Positions 32,321 through 41,030 of a stretch of 64,000 bases of DNA are shown in pieces. Within the stretch, counting starts at the first letter, position 1; each line of letters begins with the position of its first letter. The translations under genes were made by a program, and so were the position numbers. The DNA is from Flavobacterium fluviatile (GTDB taxonomy: Bacteria > Bacteroidota > Bacteroidia > Flavobacteriales > Flavobacteriaceae): positions 1 to 64,000 of the forward strand of contig NZ_JAADZW010000003.1 in assembly GCF_010645065.1 (NCBI RefSeq). The letters are read 5' to 3'. The notes under the pieces were generated by a model that had not been told where the DNA came from, did no database searches, and saw only the letters and a program-made list of their open reading frames with translations.

Positions 32321-34969
32321 TTATTTTTTTAGAAGTTTAACGGTTTTTTGGAAACCATCAGCTTCAATATTTAAAATCAGCATATTTGAATACAGAAATT
32401 GTGTTGTTAAATCTACTTCCGTAATAGAATCTGTTTCGGAAAAACTCTTTTTGAAAACAATCTGTCCTAACAAGTTGTAAGCGGTAACTTCAAAGTTTTT
32501 AAGATTTCCTGAATTAATCTGTACAATTCCAGAAGTAGGATTTGGAGATACGATCACATGGTCAATTGCATGATCTATAGTCCCTAAAGAGCCATGTATT
32601 CCTAAATTTTGTTTAAGGGCAATAACTATTGTAGCCGATTTCCCTTTGTAATTAATGGTGTTTCCTGTTGCATCAACATCAGTAGCAATAGACGAACTCG
32701 GATGCTGGATAGAGAAAAATCCGAATTTATGATCTGGTGTAAAAGTAAGACCGGTAGGCTCTGAACCCGCTGGCATGGAAGCAAAAAGTTTTACTTTAGG
32801 ATTTGCCTGAGTATGATCAGGAGCTACTACCCAAATGTAATTCTTTCCTCCATCCTGAAGTACCCAAAGATTTCCTAATTCATCAAAAGTCAAATTATCG
32901 TTACCGTCTCCCCAGGCTTCAGATTTAACACCGTCTGCTGTATGTAAATTATAAACCGTTGATCCTCCGCCAACAAAAACCTCAACTTCTGAAGCTGTCG
33001 TACCGTTATCTTTTAAACGATATACCTTATCCAGTCCTTTTGCTGTAAAATATATTTTACCATCTACAGGACTTATTTCTACATCCTCTATTCCGTTAAA
33101 TCTTGTACCTCCTAAAGATTCAGCCAGCGAAGTTGTATTGTTTTGATCCGCTTGTGTCTTATTCGGAACCTGAATCCAGGTTGCCGTTGTAGCCACAGGG
33201 TTTCCGTTTGTTAAACCCTGATCCAGCTTTAAAACATATAAATTTCCGGAAGAAAGATCATTTGGAGTATCCATTGCATATTTGTACACCATGTGAGTTC
33301 CTCCGTCTTCACCATAATAAGCTAATGTTCCGGCATCATTAACCACTACGTTTTCGTGATTCATGATTCCCATTTGCCAAAGTTTCCCTTTCGTTCCATT
33401 GGCATTTTTTGAAGAAACCTCTGCTGTAGCCGGATCAATCTCTACAAACCACCCATAATCTTTGTAGCCGTCTCCATTTGTATCATTTCCTGTTACAGAC
33501 TCTTCTGCCGTAACAATAGTTCCCCAAGGCGTAACTCCTCCGGAACAGTTTCTAATGGTTTGCACTAAGCTAGTTCCTGAAAAATCTACAGCTCTTGATT
33601 TTGTCAGCTCCCAAAGTTTTGTAGCAGCATTGAAATTTATTTCTGCCATTGTAACACCACCCGGGTTGGTTTCATGGTTTACAGAAAGGTATCCATCTGT
33701 ACTGCTTGGCATACCGCCATTTTTTTTAGCAACATATCCCGTAAAATCGTTTTGTCCGCCAACAAATCCTCCACCTTCAGTATAAGAATCACCTTCTTTA
33801 AGAATCAATTGATATTTATGCTGTGTCGGAATAATTAATTTTGAGGTCTGCGCTGTAGGAACAATAGATGTAAAACAGCTAATATGGTTTCCGTCATTAC
33901 AAGAAGTATCAGGAGGTATAACTACAGGCGGGGCTGCATTTTTAAGATAAGCATCCATCCTTAAATCGGAACTGGCTGCTCCCCGGTTGTGCAATTCTAT
34001 AGAAATTCTGTTCACTCCCTGTACAAAATTCGCTTTTGGAATTGAAAAGAGATTATAAATGCTTTCATTAGCACCATCAACGGTTGTGCTCGAAAGCGTT
34101 TCGTATGTAATTTCACCTGCCGGCATATTATCTCTTACTACCTCAACTCCATTTAAAAATACAAGAATACCATCATCTCTCATTACCCCTAATTCCATAG
34201 TTGCTGTAAGATCAGATAAATTAACTGTAAAATCTTTGGTAAAATATGCCGTATTTAAAGGTTTTGTGATAGTCGTAGTCACGGGATCGCCATATCCTAA
34301 CGGTCCGTTTCCTGAAGACCAGGCTGAAATATCAAACCCCGGATTTTTCCATTGGCCGGCTAACTGAACCCCTTTATCATCATAACTCCATGAGGAACCT
34401 TTGTCAAATCCATTATCAGGAACTGTTTTAAGATAAGCATCCATTCTTAGATCAGAACTTCCCGCTCCTCTGTTGTGGAGTTCGATAGAAATTCTGTTAA
34501 CCCCATCTGCAAATTTTGATCTTGGAATTGAAAAGACATTATAAATGCTTTCATTAGCCCCGTCAACCGTTGTGCTTGAAAGCGTTTCGTATGTAATTTC
34601 ACCTGCCGGCATATTATCTCTTACTATTTCAACTCCATTCAAGAAAACAATAATACCATCATCTCTCATTACTCCAAGTTCCATAGTGGCACTTAGATCA
34701 GCTAAATTAACTGTAAAATCTTTGGTAAAATAAGCCGTATTCAAAGGCTTAGCAATAGTAGTAGTAACTGGATCCCCATAACCTAATGGTCCGTTTCCTG
34801 ATGACCATGCAGAAATATCGAATCCCGGATTTTTCCATTGGCCGGCTAACTGCACACCTTTGTCATCATAACGCCATGAAGAAGCTTTATCAAAAATTGT
34901 AGTCTGTGCCTGAATTGCTGAATTTGCTATTAGTAACAATGTAGCAACTGAAAGTAATTTTTTTTTCAC
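32321..34969 (-). CDS. T9SS-secreted PhoX/DUF839-like protein with two tandem N-terminal domains
   Basis: 882 residues. Signal peptide (residues 1-21, ending IQAQ). Two near-identical beta-rich, probably jelly-roll domains, about residues 26-181 and 188-343, each opening with SSWxYDDKGVQLAGQWKNPG. A PhoX/DUF839 catalytic-type domain follows (about 360-800), with CSGGVTPWGTIVTAEES matching the PhoX Cys and TPWGT...EE motif and GIMNHENVVVN matching a metal-ligand region. The C-terminal T9SS sorting domain (VSPNPTSGIVQINS ... KTVKLLKK) predicts export across the outer membrane. PhoX enzymes are Ca/Fe alkaline phosphatases; activity on phosphate esters is inferred. The di-heme peroxidase gene lies 129 bases upstream on the same strand. 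Confidence 0.85.
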   Translation of the reverse strand: MKKKLLSVATLLLIANSAIQAQTTIFDKASSWRYDDKGVQLAGQWKNPGFDISAWSSGNGPLGYGDPVTTTIAKPLNTAYFTKDFTVNLADLSATMELGVMRDDGIIVFLNGVEIVRDNMPAGEITYETLSSTTVDGANESIYNVFSIPRSKFADGVNRISIELHNRGAGSSDLRMDAYLKTVPDNGFDKGSSWSYDDKGVQLAGQWKNPGFDISAWSSGNGPLGYGDPVTTTITKPLNTAYFTKDFTVNLSDLTATMELGVMRDDGILVFLNGVEVVRDNMPAGEITYETLSSTTVDGANESIYNLFSIPKANFVQGVNRISIELHNRGAASSDLRMDAYLKNAAPPVVIPPDTSCNDGNHISCFTSIVPTAQTSKLIIPTQHKYQLILKEGDSYTEGGGFVGGQNDFTGYVAKKNGGMPSSTDGYLSVNHETNPGGVTMAEINFNAATKLWELTKSRAVDFSGTSLVQTIRNCSGGVTPWGTIVTAEESVTGNDTNGDGYKDYGWFVEIDPATAEVSSKNANGTKGKLWQMGIMNHENVVVNDAGTLAYYGEDGGTHMVYKYAMDTPNDLSSGNLYVLKLDQGLTNGNPVATTATWIQVPNKTQADQNNTTSLAESLGGTRFNGIEDVEISPVDGKIYFTAKGLDKVYRLKDNGTTASEVEVFVGGGSTVYNLHTADGVKSEAWGDGNDNLTFDELGNLWVLQDGGKNYIWVVAPDHTQANPKVKLFASMPAGSEPTGLTFTPDHKFGFFSIQHPSSSIATDVDATGNTINYKGKSATIVIALKQNLGIHGSLGTIDHAIDHVIVSPNPTSGIVQINSGNLKNFEVTAYNLLGQIVFKKSFSETDSITEVDLTTQFLYSNMLILNIEADGFQKTVKLLKK
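33941..34893 (-). repeat. tandem internal duplication, 486-base period, in the PhoX-like gene
   Basis: The blocks 33941-34407 and 34427-34893 match at an offset of exactly 486 bases (162 codons), with long identical runs such as GCATTTATAATCTCTTTTC-type shared stretches on the minus strand. Differences are mostly silent, suggesting recent duplication or gene conversion. Confidence 0.85.
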
Positions 34970-35098
34970 GGTATTGTATCTTTTTGTTATACAATGCGAA
35001 GTTATTTTTCTGTTGCGTACTTTATATTAAGCGTAATTTAAATAATGAGTTTACAAATTAGCAAATCTTAAATTTAATGTTAACCGATTAAGATTCGG

Positions 35099-36931
35099 TT
35101 AATATTGAGCTTTGCTTACATCTGTCAAAGAATTAATAAAAGCTACAAGCTGTTTTATTTCCTTTTCATCCAAATTAAGCTTATCAGGAGACAGTGTCTG
35201 GTTTTTGACTTCCAGGCCTATTCCTTGTCCACCGCCTTCGTTGTAAAAAATTATTACTTCTTCTAAAGTTGTAAAAGCTCCATTATGAAAATACGGTTTT
35301 GTCAGCGCAGCATTTCTAACAGTCATTGTTTTAAACGAGTTCTCATAAATCCAGGATTGCTCTTTTTTTACATTACTGTTTATTCTTCCTTTATCATCAT
35401 CTATTTCAAAAGGCACTATTTGCAATGGATTTTTCGTTACCCCTAAAACTTCAGATTCATTTTCGTTATAAAATGGAGGAACCAATCCTGAAAAATGTGG
35501 CGCAAAATGACAGGTTGCACAGGCAGCTTTTCCCATAAAAAGATTAAAACCCTTTTTTGCATCTTCAGAAATTTCTTTTTCGTTTCTCATAAATTTATCG
35601 AAATCACTGTTGAAAGAATAGAGAGAAGCTACATAAGAACTTAAAGCCTTAGAAAAATTCTGTTTGCTTATTTCCCCATTTTTAAATGCTTTTTTGAATC
35701 CTTTTTTATATTTAGAATTTGTTTTTAGTTTTTTGATGATACTTTCATAACTCGTATTAAATTCCTGTTCATTATAAATTACATGCTCTGCCTGCTGCTC
35801 CAGATAATAAGCACGCATATCATAAAAGAATCTTTTGGCGAAAACAGCATTATATAGTGAAGGAGAATTTCTTAAAACAGTTTTCCCCTCTACATTGCTT
35901 AAAGATTTAGGCTTTAAATCAGTAAAAGCATTTTCAGGTAAATGGCAGGACGCACAGCTCATTTTTGCATCATTGCTTAAACTTTGATCATAGAAGATTT
36001 CTTTTCCTAAAGATCTCAATTCAGCATTATCTTCAGATGGTTTTAATAGCGTGTAAAAATAAGGGTCAAGGAAATCGTCATTGAAAAAATTTTTGTTATT
36101 GATGTTCCAGCCTGAAACTTCTTTTAAATCATCCGGAGAATTATCCCATTTCCCTAACTCTTCATATAAGGGCTGAAGATGGGTTTTATAAAATTCTATT
36201 CGGTCAAAAGCATCAAAATTGGTATTTTTTGAAAGATAATCAATACTGCCTGCCAATAAGTTTTCGGCTTTTTTGGTATCAAATTTTTTAAAATAATCGT
36301 CTTTCTTAATGTAGTTATCAATCCCTCTAAGAGCATGTATAGATTCTTCAAAAACATTCAGCGATCCGGGTGTGTCAAATCCTGTAACACCCATGGTATA
36401 AATTCTAATAAGCTCTATACGCAATGGCAGTGTTTTATTGTTTTCTTCTGAAAAGCCGTTTTTTAAAGCACTCAGGTAAAAACTATTATAGCTATTACAA
36501 AGAAAGTCTGTTATTTCAACAATCTTGTCTTGTTGCTTATCGGCATCATCTGAAAAAATAAGTTCATCCAGAACCTGCAATCCTTCCGGAGGCAAAGTAT
36601 TGGAGGCAGTACCTGTACCTTCTATATGAAATAATGGTGCAGCATTAAGATGCGTTTTGGAAAATTCCGGATAATGATAAGCAATATAAAACTCTATTTC
36701 CTTGTATGAGTTTCTGGTGTTTTTTAAGGATTCCTGTAAATCTTCATTTGAAATCTTATGCTGTTGAAAAAGACGGACGTCAGATTTTAAAACATTCAGT
36801 TTATCTCTGAATGTTTTTAATCCGTGATTCACTATCGCATTTGTAGCTATATATTCATTATCTCCGGGATTAAAAGACATTATTACAAAACCTGTAAAAA
36901 GGGCAATACCGAGGAACAAAAAAGATTTCAT
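35099..36931 (-). CDS. di-heme cytochrome c peroxidase family protein with helical N-terminal domain
   Basis: 610 residues. Signal peptide (MKSFLFLGIALFTGFVIMS) and a helical N-terminal domain (about 25-290), which I suspect is imelysin-like because of NSYKEIEFYIAYHYPEF, PPEGLQVLDELIF and LIRIYTMGVTGFDTPGSL. A CcpA/MauG-type domain follows (about 305-605), with two c-type heme motifs, CASCH (326-330) and CATCH (471-475). It is periplasmic. The family reduces peroxide or oxidises a partner protein. Peroxidases of usual length are about 330 residues, so the N-terminal 280 residues are an added module. It is upstream of the PhoX-like gene. Confidence 0.87.
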   Translation of the reverse strand: MKSFLFLGIALFTGFVIMSFNPGDNEYIATNAIVNHGLKTFRDKLNVLKSDVRLFQQHKISNEDLQESLKNTRNSYKEIEFYIAYHYPEFSKTHLNAAPLFHIEGTGTASNTLPPEGLQVLDELIFSDDADKQQDKIVEITDFLCNSYNSFYLSALKNGFSEENNKTLPLRIELIRIYTMGVTGFDTPGSLNVFEESIHALRGIDNYIKKDDYFKKFDTKKAENLLAGSIDYLSKNTNFDAFDRIEFYKTHLQPLYEELGKWDNSPDDLKEVSGWNINNKNFFNDDFLDPYFYTLLKPSEDNAELRSLGKEIFYDQSLSNDAKMSCASCHLPENAFTDLKPKSLSNVEGKTVLRNSPSLYNAVFAKRFFYDMRAYYLEQQAEHVIYNEQEFNTSYESIIKKLKTNSKYKKGFKKAFKNGEISKQNFSKALSSYVASLYSFNSDFDKFMRNEKEISEDAKKGFNLFMGKAACATCHFAPHFSGLVPPFYNENESEVLGVTKNPLQIVPFEIDDDKGRINSNVKKEQSWIYENSFKTMTVRNAALTKPYFHNGAFTTLEEVIIFYNEGGGQGIGLEVKNQTLSPDKLNLDEKEIKQLVAFINSLTDVSKAQY

Positions 36932-36944
36932 GTTTTTTTGTCTG

Positions 36945-36952
36945 CAAAAGTA
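36945..36952 (-). promoter_or_regulatory. -7 promoter element TACTTTTG for the di-heme peroxidase gene
   Basis: An exact TAnnTTTG match on the minus strand, 13 bases before the ATG at 36931, giving a very short leader. The PhoX-like gene further on may use the same transcript. Confidence 0.6.
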
Positions 36953-37020
36953 TTTGCTTCCGGCTGTCCTAACTTTAAATCCGGATTAAATAATCGACAT
37001 TTTTTAGTTAAATCAGAGCA

Positions 37021-37048
37021 TAAAAAAACCTCATTTTTCAATGAGGTT
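37021..37048 (-). terminator. terminator after accC
   Basis: A perfect 9-base stem, AACCTCATT / AATGAGGTT (37027-37035 / 37040-37048), followed on the minus strand by a T-run. Confidence 0.8.
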
Positions 37049-37055
37049 CTAGTTA

Positions 37056-38402
37056 TTATTCCGGACTATTCATTTTGAAAGTGTCCATGAAAGCAGTTGT
37101 ATAATCTCCTGCAATGTATTTTGGATCATCCATTAGTTGTCTGTGGAAAGGTATTGTTGTTTTCACACCTTCGATTACGAATTCGTCCAGAGCTCTTCTC
37201 ATTTTGCTGATAGCTTCTTCGCGGGACTGCGCAGTTGTAATTAACTTTGCAATCATCGAATCGTAGTTTGGAGGAATACTGTAACCTGAATATACGTGAG
37301 TATCTAAACGAACACCGTGACCCCCAGGCATATGAAGTGTAGTAATTTTTCCTGGTGAAGGACGAAAATCATTAAAAGGATCTTCGGCATTAATACGACA
37401 TTCGATAGCGTGTAATTCCGGCAAATAATTTTTACCAGAAATCGGAATTCCGGCAGCCACCATAATCTGCTCACGGATCAAATCATAATCAATTACCTGT
37501 TCAGTGATTGGGTGTTCTACCTGGATACGGGTATTCATCTCCATGAAGTAGAAATTTCTGTGTTTATCCACTAAAAACTCTACAGTACCGGCTCCTTCGT
37601 ATTTGATGAATTCAGCCGCCTTTACAGCCGCTTCTCCCATTCTTGTACGCAATTCATCTGTCATGAAAGGTGAAGGTGTTTCTTCAGTCAATTTTTGATG
37701 ACGACGCTGGACAGAGCAATCTCTTTCTGAAAGGTGACATGCTTTTCCGTAAGAATCCCCAACAACCTGAATTTCGATGTGACGTGGTTCTTCGATAAGT
37801 TTCTCCATGTACATTCCGTCATTTCCAAAAGCTGCAGCAGCTTCCTGACGGGCACTTTCCCAGGCTTTTAAAAGTTCCTCTTCTTTCCAGATGGCACGCA
37901 TTCCTTTTCCGCCACCACCGGCAGTAGCTTTCATCATAACCGGGTAACCAATTTCTTTAGCTACTTTTTGTGCGTGTTCGAAAGATTCTAATAATCCGTC
38001 TGAACCTGGCACGCATGGTACTCCTGCTGCTTTCATTGTAGCTTTAGCTGAAGCTTTATCTCCCATCCGGTCGATCATTTCAGGAGCTGCACCAATAAAT
38101 TTGATTCCGTGTTCCTGACAGATTTTTGAGAATTTAGCATTCTCAGAAAGAAAACCGTATCCCGGATGTATTGCGTCTGCATTTGTAATTTCTGCAGCAG
38201 CAATAATATTTGACATTTTTAAATACGATAAGTTACTTGGAGGAGGACCAATACAAACCGCTTCGTCTGCGAACTTAACATGTAAGCTTTCCGCATCGGC
38301 TGTAGAATAAACCGCTACAGTCTTGATTCCCATTTCCTTGCATGTACGAATTACACGTAATGCAATTTCTCCTCTATTCGCAATTAATATTTTTTTAAAC
38401 AT
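37056..38402 (-). CDS. accC: acetyl-CoA carboxylase, biotin carboxylase subunit
   Basis: Carboxylates the biotin on BCCP with ATP and bicarbonate, the first half-reaction of fatty-acid synthesis. 448 residues, the usual length. N-terminal [25 protein letters not shown], the ATP-grasp glycine loop [14 protein letters not shown] (about 159-172), [33 protein letters not shown] with metal ligands, and the C-terminal RINAEDP region. It is the last gene of the fabH-accB-accC run and is followed by a terminator. Confidence 0.97.
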   Translation of the reverse strand: MFKKILIANRGEIALRVIRTCKEMGIKTVAVYSTADAESLHVKFADEAVCIGPPPSNLSYLKMSNIIAAAEITNADAIHPGYGFLSENAKFSKICQEHGIKFIGAAPEMIDRMGDKASAKATMKAAGVPCVPGSDGLLESFEHAQKVAKEIGYPVMMKATAGGGGKGMRAIWKEEELLKAWESARQEAAAAFGNDGMYMEKLIEEPRHIEIQVVGDSYGKACHLSERDCSVQRRHQKLTEETPSPFMTDELRTRMGEAAVKAAEFIKYEGAGTVEFLVDKHRNFYFMEMNTRIQVEHPITEQVIDYDLIREQIMVAAGIPISGKNYLPELHAIECRINAEDPFNDFRPSPGKITTLHMPGGHGVRLDTHVYSGYSIPPNYDSMIAKLITTAQSREEAISKMRRALDEFVIEGVKTTIPFHRQLMDDPKYIAGDYTTAFMDTFKMNSPE

Positions 38403-38494
38403 CTATTCTGAGTTATGAGTTATGAGTTATGAGTTTTGAAATTATGATTGATTAAATATCAATTCATAATTTATAATTCATAATTTATAATTAA
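38403..38494. repeat. GAGTTATGAG / TTCATAATTTATAA word repeats between accB and accC
   Basis: Three GAGTTATGAGTTATGAG words (38408-38433) and then alternating TTCATAATTTATAATTCATAA words (38462-38490). Together they are partly complementary (CATAA / TTATG). They interrupt an otherwise compact operon. Confidence 0.6.
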
Positions 38495-38983
38495 TTAAGA
38501 TGGATCTACTAAAAATAAAGGCTGGTCAAATTCTACCGGAGACATATCGTCAACAAGAATTTTCACAATTTTACCAGAAACTTCTGATTCAATTTCGTTG
38601 AATAATTTCATTGCTTCAATTACACAAAGAACATCACCTTTTGCGATTGTACTTCCTACTTCAGTGAAAACTGGTTTATCCGGAGAAGGTTTTCTGTAGA
38701 ATGTTCCAATAATTGGAGATTTTATAGTAATGAATTTAGAATTTTCAGCAGGAGCAGCCGCTTCACTATTCACGTTTACAACTACCGGTGCAGTTTGTTG
38801 AGGAGCAACTGCCTGTGCCAATGTAGCCTGAGCTGGTAATTGCTGTACATAAGTAGCCTCAGTTGAATTTGTCTCTAAAGTTGTTCTGATAGTGATTTTC
38901 ACATCATCCATTTCTAACTTTACCTCTGCAACACCCGAATTTGCTACAAATTTGATTAGGTTTTGAATTTCTTTTAAATCCAT
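38495..38983 (-). CDS. accB: acetyl-CoA carboxylase biotin carboxyl carrier protein
   Basis: 162 residues. N-terminal helical segment (MDLKEIQNLIKFVANSGVAEVKLE), an Ala/Gln/Pro-rich linker (about 45-85), and a biotinyl domain with the biotin-lysine motif VIEAMKLFNEIESEV near residue 125. It carries carboxybiotin between AccC and the carboxyltransferase. It sits between fabH and accC on the same strand. Confidence 0.97.
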   Translation of the reverse strand: MDLKEIQNLIKFVANSGVAEVKLEMDDVKITIRTTLETNSTEATYVQQLPAQATLAQAVAPQQTAPVVVNVNSEAAAPAENSKFITIKSPIIGTFYRKPSPDKPVFTEVGSTIAKGDVLCVIEAMKLFNEIESEVSGKIVKILVDDMSPVEFDQPLFLVDPS

Positions 38984-39006
38984 AATGATTCGTTTTTAGT
39001 TTTAGT

Positions 39007-40005
39007 TTATTTCTTATCGTAAGCCCATTTCAGGTAAATAGATCCCCATGTGAATCCACCTCCGAAAGCGGCAAAAATAACATTATCTCCTTTTTTGAAC
39101 TTGTGTTCAAAGTCAGCAAGCACTAATGGCAATGTTCCTGAAGTTGTATTACCATATCTTTCGATATTTACAAGTACTTTAGAATCTTCAAGATCTAATC
39201 TGCCGGCAGTAGCGTCAATAATACGTCTGTTTGCCTGATGTGGCACTAACCAGTTCACATCTTCTTTTGTCAAACTGTTTCTTTGCAAAATTAATTCACT
39301 TGCATCAGCCATATTGGTAACAGCATATTTAAATACTGTTTTACCGTCCTGCATAATATTATGCTGTCTGTTTTTAATGGTTTCTTCAGAAGCAGGAATC
39401 AAAGAACCTCCTGCAGGAATTTTGAGAAAATCGCGTCCTACACCATCGCTTCGTAAGTATTCATCCTGCAAACCCAAACCTTCATAATTCGGTTCAAATA
39501 AAACCGCTCCGGCTCCATCACCAAAAATAATACAGGTAGATCTGTCTGTATAATCTACAATAGATGACATTTTATCGGCACCAATTAATAATACTTTTTT
39601 GTAACGTCCGGATTGTACATAAGCTGCCGCAGTAGACATTCCGTATAAAAAACTGGAACAGGCCGCTTGTAAATCGTAGGCAAATGCATTTGTGGCACCA
39701 ATTTCTGTAGCAACATGTACACCTGTAGCAGCCACCATCATATCTGGTGTAGCTGTTGCCATTATTACCATATCAATTTCCAGCGGATCAATATTGGCTT
39801 TTGCTATTAAATCTTGTGCTGCTTTTATAGCAAGATAGGAAGTACCTTTATCAGCATCTTTAAGGATTCTTCTTTCTTTTATTCCGGTACGGGTAGTAAT
39901 CCATTCATCATTGGTATCAACCATTGTTTCTAGTACTTTGTTAGAAAGTACAAAGTCAGGAACGTATCCTCCAACAGCGGTAATTGCGGCTGTGATTGTA
40001 TTCAT
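39007..40005 (-). CDS. fabH: 3-oxoacyl-ACP synthase III
   Basis: Starts fatty-acid chains by condensing acyl-CoA with malonyl-ACP. 332 residues. The Cys-His-Asn triad is visible: QAACSSFLYG (Cys about 116), VPHQANRRI (His) and ERYGNTTSGTLP (Asn). The N-terminal DEWITTRTGIKERRI is typical. A strong terminator and a gap of 172 bases lie between rpmF and fabH, so fabH-accB-accC may have its own promoter; no exact TAnnTTTG box was seen there. Confidence 0.96.
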   Translation of the reverse strand: MNTITAAITAVGGYVPDFVLSNKVLETMVDTNDEWITTRTGIKERRILKDADKGTSYLAIKAAQDLIAKANIDPLEIDMVIMATATPDMMVAATGVHVATEIGATNAFAYDLQAACSSFLYGMSTAAAYVQSGRYKKVLLIGADKMSSIVDYTDRSTCIIFGDGAGAVLFEPNYEGLGLQDEYLRSDGVGRDFLKIPAGGSLIPASEETIKNRQHNIMQDGKTVFKYAVTNMADASELILQRNSLTKEDVNWLVPHQANRRIIDATAGRLDLEDSKVLVNIERYGNTTSGTLPLVLADFEHKFKKGDNVIFAAFGGGFTWGSIYLKWAYDKK

Positions 40006-40126
40006 TATATTCTATTATTTCCTTTCAAATATTTCTATTCGAAAAATTTTTAAAAGACGTGAAAATTACAAAAAAATTTCTAAACGTATTGTCGTAAATT
40101 TCTTTAAAAAAGAAAGTTGTATCCAA

Positions 40127-40154
40127 CAAAAAAAACTCTCACATAGTGAGAGTT
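40127..40154 (-). terminator. terminator after rpmF
   Basis: A perfect 9-base stem, AACTCTCAC / GTGAGAGTT (40134-40142 / 40146-40154), loop ATA, followed on the minus strand by TTTTTTTG. Confidence 0.8.
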
Positions 40155-40177
40155 CCAATATCATTTACAAAAACGTA

Positions 40178-40372
40178 TTAAGCAACCGCTTCAGATTTAT
40201 CGATAACAACTTGCCCTCTGTAATACATTTTACCTTCATGCCAGTAAGCTCTGTGGTATAAATGCGCTTCACCTGTAACAGGACATGTAGCGATTTGAGC
40301 TACAGTAGCTTTATAATGTGTTCTTCTTTTATCTCTTCTTGTTTTCGAGGTCTTTCTCTTAGGATGTGCCAT
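40178..40372 (-). CDS. rpmF: 50S ribosomal protein L32
   Basis: 64 residues. The L32 N-terminus [22 protein letters not shown] is followed by [24 protein letters not shown]. Only one cysteine is left of the zinc ribbon, so this is the zinc-free form. It lies 9 bases after yceD, the widespread yceD-rpmF pair, and is followed by a strong terminator. Confidence 0.97.
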   Translation of the reverse strand: MAHPKRKTSKTRRDKRRTHYKATVAQIATCPVTGEAHLYHRAYWHEGKMYYRGQVVIDKSEAVA

Positions 40373-40381
40373 TTTACTATA

Positions 40382-40924
40382 TTATTTATCCGTTAATAGT
40401 TTTTTTAATTTTTCCCAACGCGGGTCAATATCTTCTTCTTGTTTACTCTCTTTCTTTTGTTCTTTGACTTTTAACTCATTTAGTTTGGTCAGCGCTTCTG
40501 TCTGCAAAGTTCCGTCTTTTACCCCCGGGTGAATTCTTTTTTGCGGAACTGACAATGCAATCATTTCATAAATGTATTGTGCTACATCTATTTCAAATTC
40601 GCCATGAGGCAGGATCAGCAGCTCTTCATTATCATTGTTAAATTCTTCTCCAAAACGAACGATGAGTTTCATCTTTCCTTTTACAGGCAAATCAAAATCT
40701 TCACTAGTTAAGTCACACGGCACATTTACTGTTCCTTTATGCTTGAAATCCAATTCCAGCATATTGCTTTTCTTATCTAAAACTAAACTGACTTTGATAT
40801 CCGAATTTTGAAACTCATTATAATCAAAGTCCTCAAAGAACTTCTTATTTATTTGATATTCAAAATGGTGTTTTCCTAGCTTTAACCCCACGAAAGGAAT
40901 TAAAAATTCTTTTGTTTTGCTCAT
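40382..40924 (-). CDS. YceD / DUF177 family protein
   Basis: 180 residues. The DUF177 core reads VNVPCDLTSEDFDLPVKGKMKLIVRFGEEF, then IDVAQYIYEMIALSVPQKRIHPG and the acidic/basic tail EDIDPRWEKLKKLLTDK. The family is linked to 23S rRNA or ribosomal-subunit maturation and lies before rpmF in most bacteria. Promoter TATCTTTG at 40980-40987. A cysteine pair of other family members is reduced to the single Cys in VPCDL. Confidence 0.9.
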   Translation of the reverse strand: MSKTKEFLIPFVGLKLGKHHFEYQINKKFFEDFDYNEFQNSDIKVSLVLDKKSNMLELDFKHKGTVNVPCDLTSEDFDLPVKGKMKLIVRFGEEFNNDNEELLILPHGEFEIDVAQYIYEMIALSVPQKRIHPGVKDGTLQTEALTKLNELKVKEQKKESKQEEDIDPRWEKLKKLLTDK

Positions 40925-40979
40925 TTCAACATCAATTTTTGCAATTAGGCTCTAAAACTCAGATACCTGAATTGGGGTG

Positions 40980-40987
40980 CAAAGATA
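40980..40987 (-). promoter_or_regulatory. -7 promoter element TATCTTTG for yceD-rpmF
   Basis: An exact TAnnTTTG match on the minus strand; it predicts a leader of about 50 bases before yceD. Confidence 0.65.
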
Positions 40988-41030
40988 TAAAATTATTATA
41001 AAACTAATAATCTTATTCACCTTTTTTTGT

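Noticed and set aside
38403..38494. Direct repeats that might suggest a CRISPR array
   Set aside because: Repeats are about 8-10 bases, spacers are absent or made of the same words, and there are no cas genes.
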